A DNA stretch of 64,000 bases, taken from DASRDS01 sp035652495 (GTDB taxonomy: Bacteria; Gemmatimonadota; Gemmatimonadetes; Gemmatimonadales; Gemmatimonadaceae). The stretch spans positions 1 through 64,000 of the forward strand of contig DASRDS010000236.1 of assembly GCA_035652495.1 (NCBI GenBank), given 5' to 3'. Within the stretch, counting starts at the first letter, position 1. Every line of letters starts with the position of its first letter. Made by a program: the position numbers and the translations under genes. Positions 1 through 9,513 of the stretch are shown piece by piece. The notes under the pieces are model-generated. The model saw only the letters and a program-made list of their open reading frames with translations. It did no database searches and was not told the origin of the DNA.

Positions 1-1
1 C

Positions 2-460
2 ATCGTTTTCGCGAAGGCGAAGGCCGCGATCGAGGCCATGGCGGTGGGCGCGGCGGTCGTGCTGTGCGACTATGCCGGCGCCGGGCCGTTGGTCACGTCC
101 GACAACTTCGACCTGTTGCGGGACATGAATTTTGGATTCGAGGCGTTGAATCGGCCGCTCGATCCCGCGGTGCTGCTGGACGACATCGCGCGGTATGATC
201 CGCGCGACGCGGAGCGCGTGCGGGATCGGATCCGTGTCGAGGCGAGTCTCGAGCACGCGGCCGGCGTGTTCGAGCAGCTCTACCGGGACGTGATCGACGA
301 GAAGGCGCCGGAGGTTCCGATGGGGTCGGCCTGGCCGCTCAAGGAAGAGGCGTTCTTGCGCCTCTATTGGGCGTGGAATGCGTTGCCTCCGCGGTGGCGT
401 GCGTCACTGGGACTGCGGTACGCGCGGGCCGGTGTCAGGCGATGGCTGGGTGCCGACTAG
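2..460 (+). CDS. Glycosyltransferase, C-terminal part (5' end outside window)
   Basis: The reading frame is open from the first bases of the window, so only the last ~152 residues are seen. The visible part begins with an alpha-helical stretch followed by EAMAVGAAVVLCD and GAGPLV, the pattern of the C-terminal nucleotide-sugar binding half of GT-B (group 1) glycosyltransferases. The usual terminal helices follow (SLEHAAGVFEQLY). It probably transfers a sugar to a cell-surface glycan or lipid, but donor and acceptor cannot be told. The ATG at 38 is internal to the domain and not the start. The family call rests on a short stretch, so it is moderate. Confidence 0.65.
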   Translation: MVFAKAKAAIEAMAVGAAVVLCDYAGAGPLVTSDNFDLLRDMNFGFEALNRPLDPAVLLDDIARYDPRDAERVRDRIRVEASLEHAAGVFEQLYRDVIDEKAPEVPMGSAWPLKEEAFLRLYWAWNALPPRWRASLGLRYARAGVRRWLGAD

Positions 461-500
461 TCTCATGGCCAAGAAAAGAGGATCAGACGGCTGAGCGTCG

Positions 501-1547
501 CTATCGGGTACCAGACTGCAGGATCGCTCGCCAGTCGTTCGTTTCTCGCAGGGTGTAGAACGCTTGCAGCGATCGCGACTCTTGCACGTCGATCTGGCCG
601 GACGTCCGGCGCCACTCGCGTAACAGGTAGTCCGCTGCATCCGCGGCGAAGAATACCAGGATCGCCGTGGGGAGCGCGTAGCATTCGTCGGGGGTGAGAT
701 GGCGCTGTTGCTGATACGCCGCGACCATCGCCGTGAGTGATGATAAGTCCAAGGCGCCGGTGTCGGTTCGCGCCCAGTTCGCCACCAACGCGGCGATGTC
801 GAGTACGAAGTATCCGCTGTACGCCTCGTCGAAGTCGAGCAGCGCCACGATCTCGTGGGTGTCGTCGACTAGCAGGTTGTCCCGATGCGGGTCATGATGG
901 AGCGCGCCCCACGGGAGGTGCGTCGTGCGGCGCATGATGTCCTGGAACGACGCGATGGTGTTGAGGATGGCTTGGTGGAAGGGGCGGACGCCGGCGGTGC
1001 TCGCGAAATGGCCATCCTCGTAGAGGAGGCGCTCGAATGCCTCGAGGCGGCCGACGTCTGTGCGGCTCCGTTTGCCTGGAAAAGCGCGACCTTCGGTCAG
1101 TGCATGGAGGCGCGCGATGAGGGTCGCGACGCGTGGGGCGAGCTCGCGGGACGGCATGGTTGGGCGTGTACCCGGCACGCGATCGAACAGGGCGGCCGAC
1201 ACTGACGCGACGCTGGTGATCAGCGCGCCGTCGGTGCGGCGATGGACGCGAGGGGTTGGAAAGCCGCTCGTGACCAAGTATTCGACGAGCTGGAGCTCGT
1301 AGTCGATTTCGTCGCTGGCGGTGACGCCGTAGAGACGGAGGACGTACCGGTGGTCGTCGACATCGATGAAGACGTTCCGGTTGTCCGCGCCGTGCATCGG
1401 AGACGAGACGACAACCGTGCGGCCCTCAATGCCATACTCGCGGAGCACCAGGGTGAGTTCGGAGCTATCGAGCGTCGGAAGTGCCATGCGGAACCACACC
1501 GCATGATCCGCGCCCTCCAGCAGGGCTACCTGCCGATCAGCTAGCAT
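501..1547 (-). CDS. Aminoglycoside/homoserine-kinase-like phosphotransferase
   Basis: A 348-residue protein with the APH/ChoK kinase-like fold. The catalytic loop HHDPHRDNLL (Brenner motif) and the metal-binding LLDFDEA motif are both present. An N-lobe with VLRLYG and an E-rich alpha-C region precedes them. Family members phosphorylate small hydroxylated molecules such as homoserine, choline or aminoglycosides; the substrate here is unknown and nothing nearby suggests resistance. The gene is divergent from the sensor kinase at 1568, with only ~20 bases between starts. A second possible start is the Met at 1487 (MALPTL), because the first ~20 residues look unlike the family. Confidence 0.75.
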   Translation of the reverse strand: MLADRQVALLEGADHAVWFRMALPTLDSSELTLVLREYGIEGRTVVVSSPMHGADNRNVFIDVDDHRYVLRLYGVTASDEIDYELQLVEYLVTSGFPTPRVHRRTDGALITSVASVSAALFDRVPGTRPTMPSRELAPRVATLIARLHALTEGRAFPGKRSRTDVGRLEAFERLLYEDGHFASTAGVRPFHQAILNTIASFQDIMRRTTHLPWGALHHDPHRDNLLVDDTHEIVALLDFDEAYSGYFVLDIAALVANWARTDTGALDLSSLTAMVAAYQQQRHLTPDECYALPTAILVFFAADAADYLLREWRRTSGQIDVQESRSLQAFYTLRETNDWRAILQSGTR

Positions 1548-1567
1548 GTTAGATCACGCTAGTTCCA

Positions 1568-3820
1568 GTGACGTATTCACTGGTCTCCCGGTCATCACAC
1601 TGCACGATGCCTCCGCCGCAGATCACGCCCCAGCCGGTGCGCTGGCGCTCCATCGAGCGCGAGCTGCCTCTCCTCATCTCCGGCGTCGTGCTCGCGACCG
1701 TCGTCGCGTTCGCCTGGACCGCCTCGGTGCGGACAGAGCGGATCATCATCAGAGACGCCAGTGCGCGGATCAGCGGATCCGCGATGACCGTCGCGAACTT
1801 ACTCGTGCAGGCCGCCGTCCAGAGTACTGAACGGGCCAAGTCGGTGGCCGCGGATACGGCGGTCCAGCGGTATCTGATCGCGGGCGGCGATCCCGGGCGG
1901 GCCCGACGCGCGCTCGCCGTGCTGTTGCCGGCCGCGAGTGCCGTGGCGGCGCACGCGAATGTGCGACGGGTCAGCGGGGAAATCGCGGTCGATACGGCCA
2001 TTGGGCGTTTGCCACGGGATGCCTGGCTCCGGCGCGCCCTCGAGGCTCGTCCCGATCGCGGGGCGGTGTCTCCTATTCTCGCGATCGGAGACTCGCTGTA
2101 TGTGGCGTACTTCACGCCGATCGTGCGGGGCGGTCAAACGATCGGATATGTCTCCCAGTCGTCCTATGTGAACTCCAACGGCGCGCAGCCGCTCAAGGAT
2201 CTCATCGGGCCGCGGGCCGTGCTGTTGATCGGGAGCGCGGATTCGGGCGGCGCCTGGTCGGACCTGGCGCGGCCGCAACCGGCGCCACCGGCGTTCAAGA
2301 TCGGGGTCACGGCATCGTACGATTCGCCGGTGTGGGGCGGCGGGCTGGGGGTGGCGCTGCCCATCCAGGGCACACCCTGGATTCTCTGGGTGGCCGAACC
2401 GCGAGCGGCGCTGTTCGCTCCGGTGCAGCGGTTGCTAACCGACATGGGCGGACTGGCGATCCTCTTCATCCTGATCGGGATCGCGGGTGGCCTGCTCGTG
2501 AGCCGCCGGATCACCAGGCCGGTGGCGGCACTCACGGCGGCCGCGGAGCGCGTGGCGTCCAGCGACGATGCGACCATGCCGCCGCTGGCCATCGAACGGG
2601 CGCCGGGCAATGAAGTTGGGCGACTCGTCGATGCGTTCACGCGAATGTCGTCGCGCGTGAACGAGTCCAGGCGCGCGTGGGAAGAACAGGTGGAGGAGGC
2701 CCAGGCGCTGGCCGAAGAGCTCGAGGTCACGAATGATGAGTTGGCGGAGAGCAATAGAGCGCTCGCCGCTTCGGAGCGGAGTCTTTCGACGACGCTCGAC
2801 AGCATTGCCGACGCGGTCATCGCGGCGGACATGGACGGGCACGTGATCCGCATGAACCCGGTGGCGGAGCGCCTCACGGGTTGGTCCAAGGCCGAGGCGA
2901 TCGGATGCCCGTTGGAGACCGTGTTTCCGGTGGTCGAGGAGAGCTTGGTCTCGCGCGACGGAAAGCGCGTGCCCATCGCGACGAGCCGTGCCCCGATTCG
3001 CGATGGGGCGGGAAGAGCCACTGGCGTGGTGCTCGTCTTCCGCGATCTGACCGAAGAGCGCCGCACCGCCGAGGTGCGGATGCAGGCCTTGCGGGCGGAC
3101 GTCGAGTCGCGGCGGGCGCAGGAGGCGAGTCGCCTCAAAAGCGAGTTTCTCGCCAACATGTCACACGAGCTGCGGACGCCGCTCAACGCGATCATCGGCT
3201 TTACGGAAATTCTCCACGCCAAGAAAGTGGCGCCGACGAGTCCCGAGCACGACGAATACCTGGGTGATGTGCTCACCAGTGGCCGGCATCTGTTGCAGTT
3301 GATCAACGACATCCTCGATCTCTCGAAGATCGAGGCGGGCAAGCTGCAATTCTTCCCGGAGGGAGTCGATCTCACGCACCTGGTGGGTGAGGTGGTCGCC
3401 GGGCTCCATCCGACGATCGCGGAGAAGCGCATTCAGGTCGCATCGCACGTTGCCGACGGCCTGACCGACGTCATCGTGGATGCCGCGCGGTTCAAGCAAG
3501 TGCTGTACAACTACGTGTCCAATGCGCTCAAATTCACGCCGGCCGGTGGACGCGTGACGATCCACCTCGAGGCGACCGGATCGCAGATACGACTGGAGGT
3601 AGCCGACACGGGCATCGGCATCGCGGCCCAGGACATGCCACGCCTCTTCACGGCGTTCGAGCAATTGGATTCCGGCATTCGCAAGCGTCACGCGGGCACC
3701 GGACTCGGGCTCGCGCTGGTCAAGCGGCTGATCGAAGCACAGGGCGGAAGCGTCGGTGTGACGAGCGCGGAAGGCGAGGGCGCGACGTTTTTCGCCACGC
3801 TGCCGCGCCGGCCCTCCTAG
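1568..3820 (+). CDS. Membrane sensor histidine kinase (sensor-HAMP-PAS-HisKA-HATPase)
   Basis: The 750-residue protein has a first membrane helix near residues 34-52, a large extracytoplasmic sensor region, and a second helix near 292-312. HAMP follows, then a coiled coil, a PAS domain (near 408-500), HisKA with SHELRTP (phospho-accepting His about 533) and HATPase (N box NYVSNALKF, DTGIGI, GTGLGLAL). No receiver domain is attached and no regulator gene is adjacent, so its partner is elsewhere. GTG at 1568 gives this length; the ATG at 1607 (MPPPQ) is an equally possible start. It autophosphorylates in response to an unknown periplasmic signal. Confidence 0.88.
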   Translation: MTYSLVSRSSHCTMPPPQITPQPVRWRSIERELPLLISGVVLATVVAFAWTASVRTERIIIRDASARISGSAMTVANLLVQAAVQSTERAKSVAADTAVQRYLIAGGDPGRARRALAVLLPAASAVAAHANVRRVSGEIAVDTAIGRLPRDAWLRRALEARPDRGAVSPILAIGDSLYVAYFTPIVRGGQTIGYVSQSSYVNSNGAQPLKDLIGPRAVLLIGSADSGGAWSDLARPQPAPPAFKIGVTASYDSPVWGGGLGVALPIQGTPWILWVAEPRAALFAPVQRLLTDMGGLAILFILIGIAGGLLVSRRITRPVAALTAAAERVASSDDATMPPLAIERAPGNEVGRLVDAFTRMSSRVNESRRAWEEQVEEAQALAEELEVTNDELAESNRALAASERSLSTTLDSIADAVIAADMDGHVIRMNPVAERLTGWSKAEAIGCPLETVFPVVEESLVSRDGKRVPIATSRAPIRDGAGRATGVVLVFRDLTEERRTAEVRMQALRADVESRRAQEASRLKSEFLANMSHELRTPLNAIIGFTEILHAKKVAPTSPEHDEYLGDVLTSGRHLLQLINDILDLSKIEAGKLQFFPEGVDLTHLVGEVVAGLHPTIAEKRIQVASHVADGLTDVIVDAARFKQVLYNYVSNALKFTPAGGRVTIHLEATGSQIRLEVADTGIGIAAQDMPRLFTAFEQLDSGIRKRHAGTGLGLALVKRLIEAQGGSVGVTSAEGEGATFFATLPRRPS

Positions 3821-3878
3821 ATCTCCTCCACGGCCCGTCACCTCCGTTCGGTCGGCGAAGGCAATATTTTGCTGACCT

Positions 3879-4649
3879 ATGGCGCCGTACTATCTCCCGA
3901 TCGGACGGGAAGTCGAACTGTTCGAGATGTGCCACGCGCGTGGACTGCCGGTGATGCTCAAAGGGCCGACCGGCTGCGGTAAGACGCGATTCGTCGAGTA
4001 CATGGCGTGGCGGCTCAAACGCCCGTTGGTCACCGTCGCCTGCCACGATGATCTCTCGGCCAGCGACCTCACTGGCCGGTATCTCATTCGTGGGGGCGAG
4101 ACAGTCTGGATGGACGGGCCGCTGACGGTGGCGGCGCGCACTGGCGCCATCTGCTACCTCGATGAAGTGGTCGAGGCACGACAGGATACCATTGTCGTCG
4201 TCCACCCGCTCACCGACGACCGTCGGCTGTTGCCGATCGAGCGCACCGGCGAGCTGATCGATGCCGCGCCCGGGTTTCAGCTGGTGGTCTCGTACAATCC
4301 GGGGTATCAGCACGCGATCAAAGACTTGAAGCCGAGCACGCGCCAGCGGTTCGTGACGCTGGAGTTCGATTATCCGGCGCCGGAGCGCGAGGCGGAGATC
4401 GTGGCCCATGAGAGCGGCGTGGCGCTCGCGACCGCCGTGCTGTTGGTCGACCTGGCGCGCCGGATTCGGCGGCTCCGCGACCAGGGATTGGCGGAAGGTC
4501 CGGGGACGCGGCTCATCGTCTCGGCCGCGCGGCTCATGGCCGGCGGTATTCCGGCGGCTGATGCTTGTCGCGCGGCCATGGCCGGACCCTTGACCGACGA
4601 TCCAGATCTCGCCGGCGCGATCGCCGATCTCGTCGCGGCGACCATGTAA
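3879..4649 (+). CDS. MoxR-type AAA+ ATPase, CbbQ/NirQ/NorQ family
   Basis: A 256-residue AAA+ protein with Walker A GPTGCGKT near residue 28, Walker B ICYLDEV, and the sensor region SYNPGYQ seen in CbbQ/NorQ proteins. The C-terminal helical lid follows. Known relatives work as a ring ATPase with a VWA partner (CbbO/NorD) to remodel or load metalloenzymes such as Rubisco or nitric oxide reductase. The partner gene follows after one base, so the two are co-translated. No Rubisco or nor genes are in the window, so the client enzyme is unknown. Confidence 0.88.
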   Translation: MAPYYLPIGREVELFEMCHARGLPVMLKGPTGCGKTRFVEYMAWRLKRPLVTVACHDDLSASDLTGRYLIRGGETVWMDGPLTVAARTGAICYLDEVVEARQDTIVVVHPLTDDRRLLPIERTGELIDAAPGFQLVVSYNPGYQHAIKDLKPSTRQRFVTLEFDYPAPEREAEIVAHESGVALATAVLLVDLARRIRRLRDQGLAEGPGTRLIVSAARLMAGGIPAADACRAAMAGPLTDDPDLAGAIADLVAATM

Positions 4650-4650
4650 C

Positions 4651-6411
4651 GTGGTGCGGAAATTCTGGCGACGTTGGCGGGCGCGGTGGGCGCCGCCCGT
4701 GGTCGAGCTCGAGCGCGTACGCCGCCGCCTCGGGTTCTTGCTGCAGGCTATCTACGATCGCCCCTTCGTCGTCATCGAGATCCCAGGCAAGCCCTCCAAG
4801 CGATCGCTCGCGTCGGCGCTCGGCGATAGCGTATATCTGCCAGCGACATTGGGCGCTCATGAGGGCCCAGAACGGTATCGCCTTCTGGCACTCGAACAGG
4901 CGGAGCGTGTCGTTCGTGGCACCGTAGCGCACGCATCCGCCGATCCGCTCGAGCGGGACCTGTACTGGCTGAAGGAAGGCGCGGCGGTCGACGCAGCGCT
5001 TGCGCATGCGATGCCGGGTATCCGTCAGATGCTCGCTGAACACCGGGCCGCGGCACTCGCCACGCGGCCGAAGCTCCGACGCCCGACGCCTCTCGAGCAC
5101 GACGTCGAGATGATGGTGCGCCAAGTCCTCGGCGCCGATCCGGCGGCCCCGATATCCTCGTCAGCCGCGTCGGATTCGGCGGAATGGGCACGGACGACGG
5201 CGCGGCGTCTTCGCGAACAGCATGGCGCACGCGGTCGATACCGCGCGCTCCAAGCGGTCGAGCTCTGGGGTGTGAAACCGGCCCCAGTTGAGCGGGTGGT
5301 CACCGAGCCATCGGCGGCCGCGCAGCAGGAACGTGTGCCCTTGCCGATCCGCTCCACGCGTCGTGAGGCGGGCGGAGAAGGGCGTGAGTCCGACGACGCC
5401 GTCGGATTCGCGAAGATGCCGAACCCGCCAGCTGGCGCGACGGAAGAGCACCCGGACGGTGCGCCCGTGCAACAGGCGGGGGTAGGAGAAGAAATTGGCG
5501 CACCACTGATGCTCGACGACGCCGGCATCTCGTATCCGGAATGGGACGTCAGATCCGAGCAGTACCGACCGAACGCGGTGCTCGTGCGGCAACGTCGCGC
5601 GGAGGAAGGGGATGGCGCATGGAGCGCTGGCGTGCGCGCGCAGCACGCGCCGTTGGTGCGGCGCGTCCGTCAGCGCTTCGAGCTCCTGCGCGCGCGGCGC
5701 ACGCGGTTCCGACAGCAGAAAGATGGGGACGAGCTCGATCTGGCCGCATGCGTTCGGGCGCTCATCGATCTGCGCACCGGCGGGCCAGTCGATGACCGAC
5801 TGTACGTCGCGGTGCGCCCGGCGCGGCGACCCATTGCCATCGCGCTCTTGGCCGACGTCAGCGGGTCAACCGAGTCGCAGGTCACGCCGAGCCAGCAGGT
5901 CATCGACGTCGAACGTGTCGCGCTGCTGCTCGCCGGCGAGGCATTGGACGCGCTCGGCGATCCCTATGCGATGCTGACCTTCGCCAGCCGCGGCATGCAC
6001 AACGTTCGCGTCACGACGATCAAGGATTTTGGCGAAGCGACCGGCGAGATCGTGCGACGGCGTATCGCGGCCATGCGGCCGGATGGCAATACGCGCTTTG
6101 GCGCGGCCGTGCGGCACGCTACGGCGCTGCTCCTTCGGCAGAACGCGGGACATCGGTTGCTGCTCATTCTGTCCGATGGTCGGCCGAGTGATCAAGACGG
6201 ATATCACGAGGAGTACGGTATCGAGGATACGCGGCAGGCGATCCTCGAGGCGCGCGCCCGCGACGTGTTTCCGTTTTGCCTGACGGTCGATCGCGAGGGC
6301 GCCGACTACCTCCCGCATATCTTCGGCGTCAGCGGCCACACGATTTTGCGGCACGCGGATCAGCTGCCGTTGGCGTTGCTGGCCGTGGTGCGTCAGCTGC
6401 TGGCGTCGTAG
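4651..6411 (+). CDS. VWA-domain protein, CbbO/NorD family
   Basis: A 586-residue partner of the preceding AAA+ ATPase, starting with GTG one base after that gene's stop. The C-terminal third (from about residue 390) is a von Willebrand A domain with the MIDAS sequence DVSGST, a threonine-containing GNTRFG and LILSDGRPSD. The N-terminal half is charged, Arg-rich and poorly conserved, as in CbbO/NorD proteins. In known pairs the VWA protein recruits the ATPase to its client through the MIDAS metal site. Length is close to the family norm. Client unknown; see findings. Confidence 0.85.
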   Translation: MVRKFWRRWRARWAPPVVELERVRRRLGFLLQAIYDRPFVVIEIPGKPSKRSLASALGDSVYLPATLGAHEGPERYRLLALEQAERVVRGTVAHASADPLERDLYWLKEGAAVDAALAHAMPGIRQMLAEHRAAALATRPKLRRPTPLEHDVEMMVRQVLGADPAAPISSSAASDSAEWARTTARRLREQHGARGRYRALQAVELWGVKPAPVERVVTEPSAAAQQERVPLPIRSTRREAGGEGRESDDAVGFAKMPNPPAGATEEHPDGAPVQQAGVGEEIGAPLMLDDAGISYPEWDVRSEQYRPNAVLVRQRRAEEGDGAWSAGVRAQHAPLVRRVRQRFELLRARRTRFRQQKDGDELDLAACVRALIDLRTGGPVDDRLYVAVRPARRPIAIALLADVSGSTESQVTPSQQVIDVERVALLLAGEALDALGDPYAMLTFASRGMHNVRVTTIKDFGEATGEIVRRRIAAMRPDGNTRFGAAVRHATALLLRQNAGHRLLLILSDGRPSDQDGYHEEYGIEDTRQAILEARARDVFPFCLTVDREGADYLPHIFGVSGHTILRHADQLPLALLAVVRQLLAS

Positions 6412-6413
6412 GG

Positions 6414-8327
6414 TTAGGGAGCCGCCGCCGCGGCGGGATGGGACCCCATGAACTTGTCGAACCACGCGACGATACGACGCAGGCGATCGGTCAGGTGCTT
6501 CTCTTCGCGGAAACCGTGTCCTTCGCGCGGGTACACGACGAGCTCCGTCGTGACGCCGTAGCGTTTGAGGCCACGATAGAGTTCCTGGCTTTGGCCCAGC
6601 GGGTCGATGACGTCGTTCTCGCCTTGCAGGATGAGCGTCGGGGTGCGGGCGTTCTTGATGTAGGTGATCGGTGAGCTCCGCCGGAAGCCTTCTGGTTTTT
6701 CGTAGGGGAGGCCGTAGAACCATTCGTCGTATGCTGGATGGTCTTCCGTGCCGTACTCGGCGGCGAGGTCGGAGAGGCCGGCGCCCGATACGGCGGCCTT
6801 GAAGCGTGTCGTTTGCGTGATCGCCCACTCGGCCATGTAGCCGCCGTACGACCATCCGGCGATGCCGAGTCGCGTCGAATCCGCGATGCCGCGTTGGATC
6901 AGATAGTTGACGCCGGCCATGATATCCTTGAAGTCGCCGCCGCCCCAGTCGGCGCGATTGCGGACGGAGAAGTCGTAGCCATAGCCCGTCGAGCCCCGAA
7001 TGTTCGGGTAGAACACGGCGTAGCCGGCGGCGACCAGCAGTTGGCCCCAGGAGTCGAGCTGGTCGCTCCAGTTGCCGGTCGGGCCGCCGTGCACGAGGAC
7101 GATCGTGGGCAGGTGCGTGCCGCCCGCGGGCGTGAGGAGCGCGGCGTCGATGTCGCGACCGTCGAAGCTGCGATATGTGACCGGCGTGGGTTTGATCAAC
7201 GCGAGGTGCTCGAATGCAGCATTCAAGTGCGACACGCTTCGCGGTGTCGCCGTGCCATCCCAGGTCCAGAGCTCTGGCGGTCGCGTCGCATTCTCGCCGA
7301 CGAAGGCGATCGTGCCGGTGCTCGCGAGCGCCATATCGCCCAGCTTCATCTTGGTGAGCTGGACTCGCGCACTCTTGCCGAGCGTGTCCACGGTCCACAC
7401 GCCGGTGTCGAACCCCTCGCTCGCGCTGACGAGCAGCGTTCCGTCGCGGCGCCACGCGTAGGTGGCGATCGGACGGTCGATGCTCGCGTCCGTGAGATTG
7501 CGAGGTGTACCGCCGTCGGTTGGTATGATAAAGAGATCGTGCGCCTGCGGACCATCGCCGCGTGCGCCGACGAACGCGAGATGCTTTCCGTCTGGCGAGA
7601 CTTGCAGGCGATTGAACGGACCCGCGGGTGCCGAGAGCAGGCGCATGGTCCCGTCAAATGCCTTGACGACGAAAATGCGATCGGTGTTTCGATCGGATTC
7701 GGGGTGGTCGGTGGCGACGACCACTAGCGCATCGCCACCGGGAAGCCATTGGATCTCGCTCACCGCCCAAGGCGCGCCGAGGACCGATCGCAACGCGCCG
7801 GTCGCCACGTCGGCCATCCACAGGTGCGATCGATCTTGATCGCGATCAACGGGATGGCCGTCATCCTTGTCGTCCTCGCGTTTTTGCTCGGCGTCGCTCT
7901 TTGGATCGGCGCCGAGGAACGCGATCTGCTTGCCGTCGGGGGACCATTCGAAGCTCTGGACCGCGCGCTTGCCCTTGGTCAGCGCGATGGCCTCGCCGCC
8001 GGTCACGGGCATGATGTAGATCTGGGACGCCTGATCGCGATCGGAGAGGAACGCGAGGCGGGTTCCGTCGGGGGACCACCGCGCGTGATCCTCGGATTTC
8101 GCCGAGTAGGTGTATTGGCGCGCGGAATCCGTCATCAGCCACACATGCCGCGTCGGCGTCGTGCCGCTCGGCGGCTCCGTCACCGTGAACGACACGGCGT
8201 GACCGTCCGGCGACCACCGCAGGTCCGCCACGCGTCGCACGGCGATGAGCTGCTCCGGGGTGAGCTGCGCTTGCGCCGCGACCGCGGCGAGTAGGATCAA
8301 CGAGCCTGTAAGTGACAGCGACCTCAT
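6414..8327 (-). CDS. Secreted S9-family prolyl oligopeptidase/dipeptidyl peptidase
   Basis: A 637-residue exported serine peptidase. A signal peptide (MRSLSLTGSLILLAAVAAQA) is followed by a TolB/WD40-like beta-propeller of ~350 residues with repeated WSPDG and VSPDGK motifs. The C-terminal alpha/beta hydrolase domain has nucleophile GWSYGGY, an Asp in the NDVIDP region and a His in REGHGF. It presumably trims proline-containing or other oligopeptides in the periplasm or outside. It ends two bases from the stop of the convergent VWA gene. It fits the protein-degrading lifestyle also suggested by the metalloprotease at 38.9 kb. Confidence 0.92.
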   Translation of the reverse strand: MRSLSLTGSLILLAAVAAQAQLTPEQLIAVRRVADLRWSPDGHAVSFTVTEPPSGTTPTRHVWLMTDSARQYTYSAKSEDHARWSPDGTRLAFLSDRDQASQIYIMPVTGGEAIALTKGKRAVQSFEWSPDGKQIAFLGADPKSDAEQKREDDKDDGHPVDRDQDRSHLWMADVATGALRSVLGAPWAVSEIQWLPGGDALVVVATDHPESDRNTDRIFVVKAFDGTMRLLSAPAGPFNRLQVSPDGKHLAFVGARGDGPQAHDLFIIPTDGGTPRNLTDASIDRPIATYAWRRDGTLLVSASEGFDTGVWTVDTLGKSARVQLTKMKLGDMALASTGTIAFVGENATRPPELWTWDGTATPRSVSHLNAAFEHLALIKPTPVTYRSFDGRDIDAALLTPAGGTHLPTIVLVHGGPTGNWSDQLDSWGQLLVAAGYAVFYPNIRGSTGYGYDFSVRNRADWGGGDFKDIMAGVNYLIQRGIADSTRLGIAGWSYGGYMAEWAITQTTRFKAAVSGAGLSDLAAEYGTEDHPAYDEWFYGLPYEKPEGFRRSSPITYIKNARTPTLILQGENDVIDPLGQSQELYRGLKRYGVTTELVVYPREGHGFREEKHLTDRLRRIVAWFDKFMGSHPAAAAAP

Positions 8328-8390
8328 CCGGCCTTTCCTCGAACGAGTAATAGTCGGGCACCGTCTCCGATGGTATCTCTCGTAGCATCT

Positions 8391-9230
8391 ATGTCAACTG
8401 CGAGCGCGCCGACGCAATTCATAGGGGTCGGGAACGAGCGGTATGCGTTCCGGCGCTTTGGAGCAGGTCCCGCGTTGCCGCTCCTCTGCCTACAGCATTT
8501 CACGGGGACGCTCGATAACTGGGACCCCGCGCTCATCGATCGGCTGGCCGCCGGACGAGAGGTCATTCTGTTCGACAATGCGGGCGTGGGGCGTTCGAGC
8601 GGGTCGGTCCCGGCGACGATCGCGGGTATGACGACACACGCGCTGGCGTTCGTGAGCGCGCTCGGTCTCGAGCAGTGCGATATTCTCGGGTTCTCGCTGG
8701 GCGGCATGATCGCGCAGCAGATGGTACTCGATCAGCCGTCAATCGGCCGACGCTTGATCCTCGTCGGCACGGCGCCTCGTGGTGGCGAAGACATCATGCA
8801 TCTCGAGAAACCCAGTCTCGCGAAGTATTTGCAGGATCCCTCGTACAAGGGCTACCCGGTCCTGCAGAAGATCTTCTTCGCGCCGACCGACACGAGTCAG
8901 GCCGCCGGGGCGGCGTTCATCACACGACTGGCGCGTCGCATCGAGGATCGGGACACGCCGTCGGGGCCCCAGGTGGCTCAAGCGCAGATGGCGGCGTTTC
9001 GGGAGTGGGAGCGCTACAATGGTGAGCGGTTCGCTGACTTGCGGAAGATTCAGCATCCTACGCTCGTCGTGAATGGCGTGCACGACGAAATGATCCCGGT
9101 TCGGAATTCGTATTGGCTCGAGGACAACCTTCCGAACGCTACCCTGATTGTTTATCCGAACGCCGGGCACGGCTCGCTCTTCCAATATCACGAAGCATTC
9201 GCGGGCCAAGCCGCGGAGTTTCTCGCATGA
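8391..9230 (+). CDS. Alpha/beta-fold hydrolase
   Basis: A cytoplasmic alpha/beta hydrolase of ~280 residues without a signal peptide. The nucleophile elbow is GFSLGGM, the oxyanion region is close to the N-terminus, and the catalytic His is in NAGHGS near the C-terminus. The HDEMIPV segment supplies the usual acidic residue. Relatives include haloperoxidase-like and lactonase-like esterases; the substrate cannot be read from sequence. I chose the ATG at 8391 (MSTASAPTQFI) because the family starts this way; the ATG at 8370 adds seven residues. No clear Shine-Dalgarno supports either. Confidence 0.82.
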   Translation: MSTASAPTQFIGVGNERYAFRRFGAGPALPLLCLQHFTGTLDNWDPALIDRLAAGREVILFDNAGVGRSSGSVPATIAGMTTHALAFVSALGLEQCDILGFSLGGMIAQQMVLDQPSIGRRLILVGTAPRGGEDIMHLEKPSLAKYLQDPSYKGYPVLQKIFFAPTDTSQAAGAAFITRLARRIEDRDTPSGPQVAQAQMAAFREWERYNGERFADLRKIQHPTLVVNGVHDEMIPVRNSYWLEDNLPNATLIVYPNAGHGSLFQYHEAFAGQAAEFLA

Positions 9231-9513
9231 ATTACGACGTGTTCGTGACACCCGGGTGGCGTCAAAGCGCAAGAACCTGACGACCATTTACGCCGTCGCG
9301 ACGCCCGGCACAGTGAACGTGATGCGAGCGAATGCATCGCCTGAGACGGTGGCCAGGGTGTGGAAGCCGGGATTCGGGGATGAGATCCCGGCCAAGATCG
9401 TGAGGTCTGCACGTGCCGTCGATCGGATTATCGAAAAGACGCGGCAATACGTCGGCGGCGCTCTGGAGCTCCGTGCGCGCGTTCAAACCCCTGACCGTCG
9501 CCGCCTCCGCCAG
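9231..9513. other. Gap between convergent hydrolase genes; possible gene remnant
   Basis: No convincing gene lies in these 283 bases. A minus-strand frame ending in TAA at 9288 reads ADLTILAGISSPNPG then ITFTVPGVATA. That is protein-like, but it has no start and no homology I recognise. The plus-strand frame over the same bases is also open, so neither has clear coding preference. It may be a decayed C-terminus or simply GC-rich open sequence. No terminator-like hairpin was seen. Confidence 0.25.
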
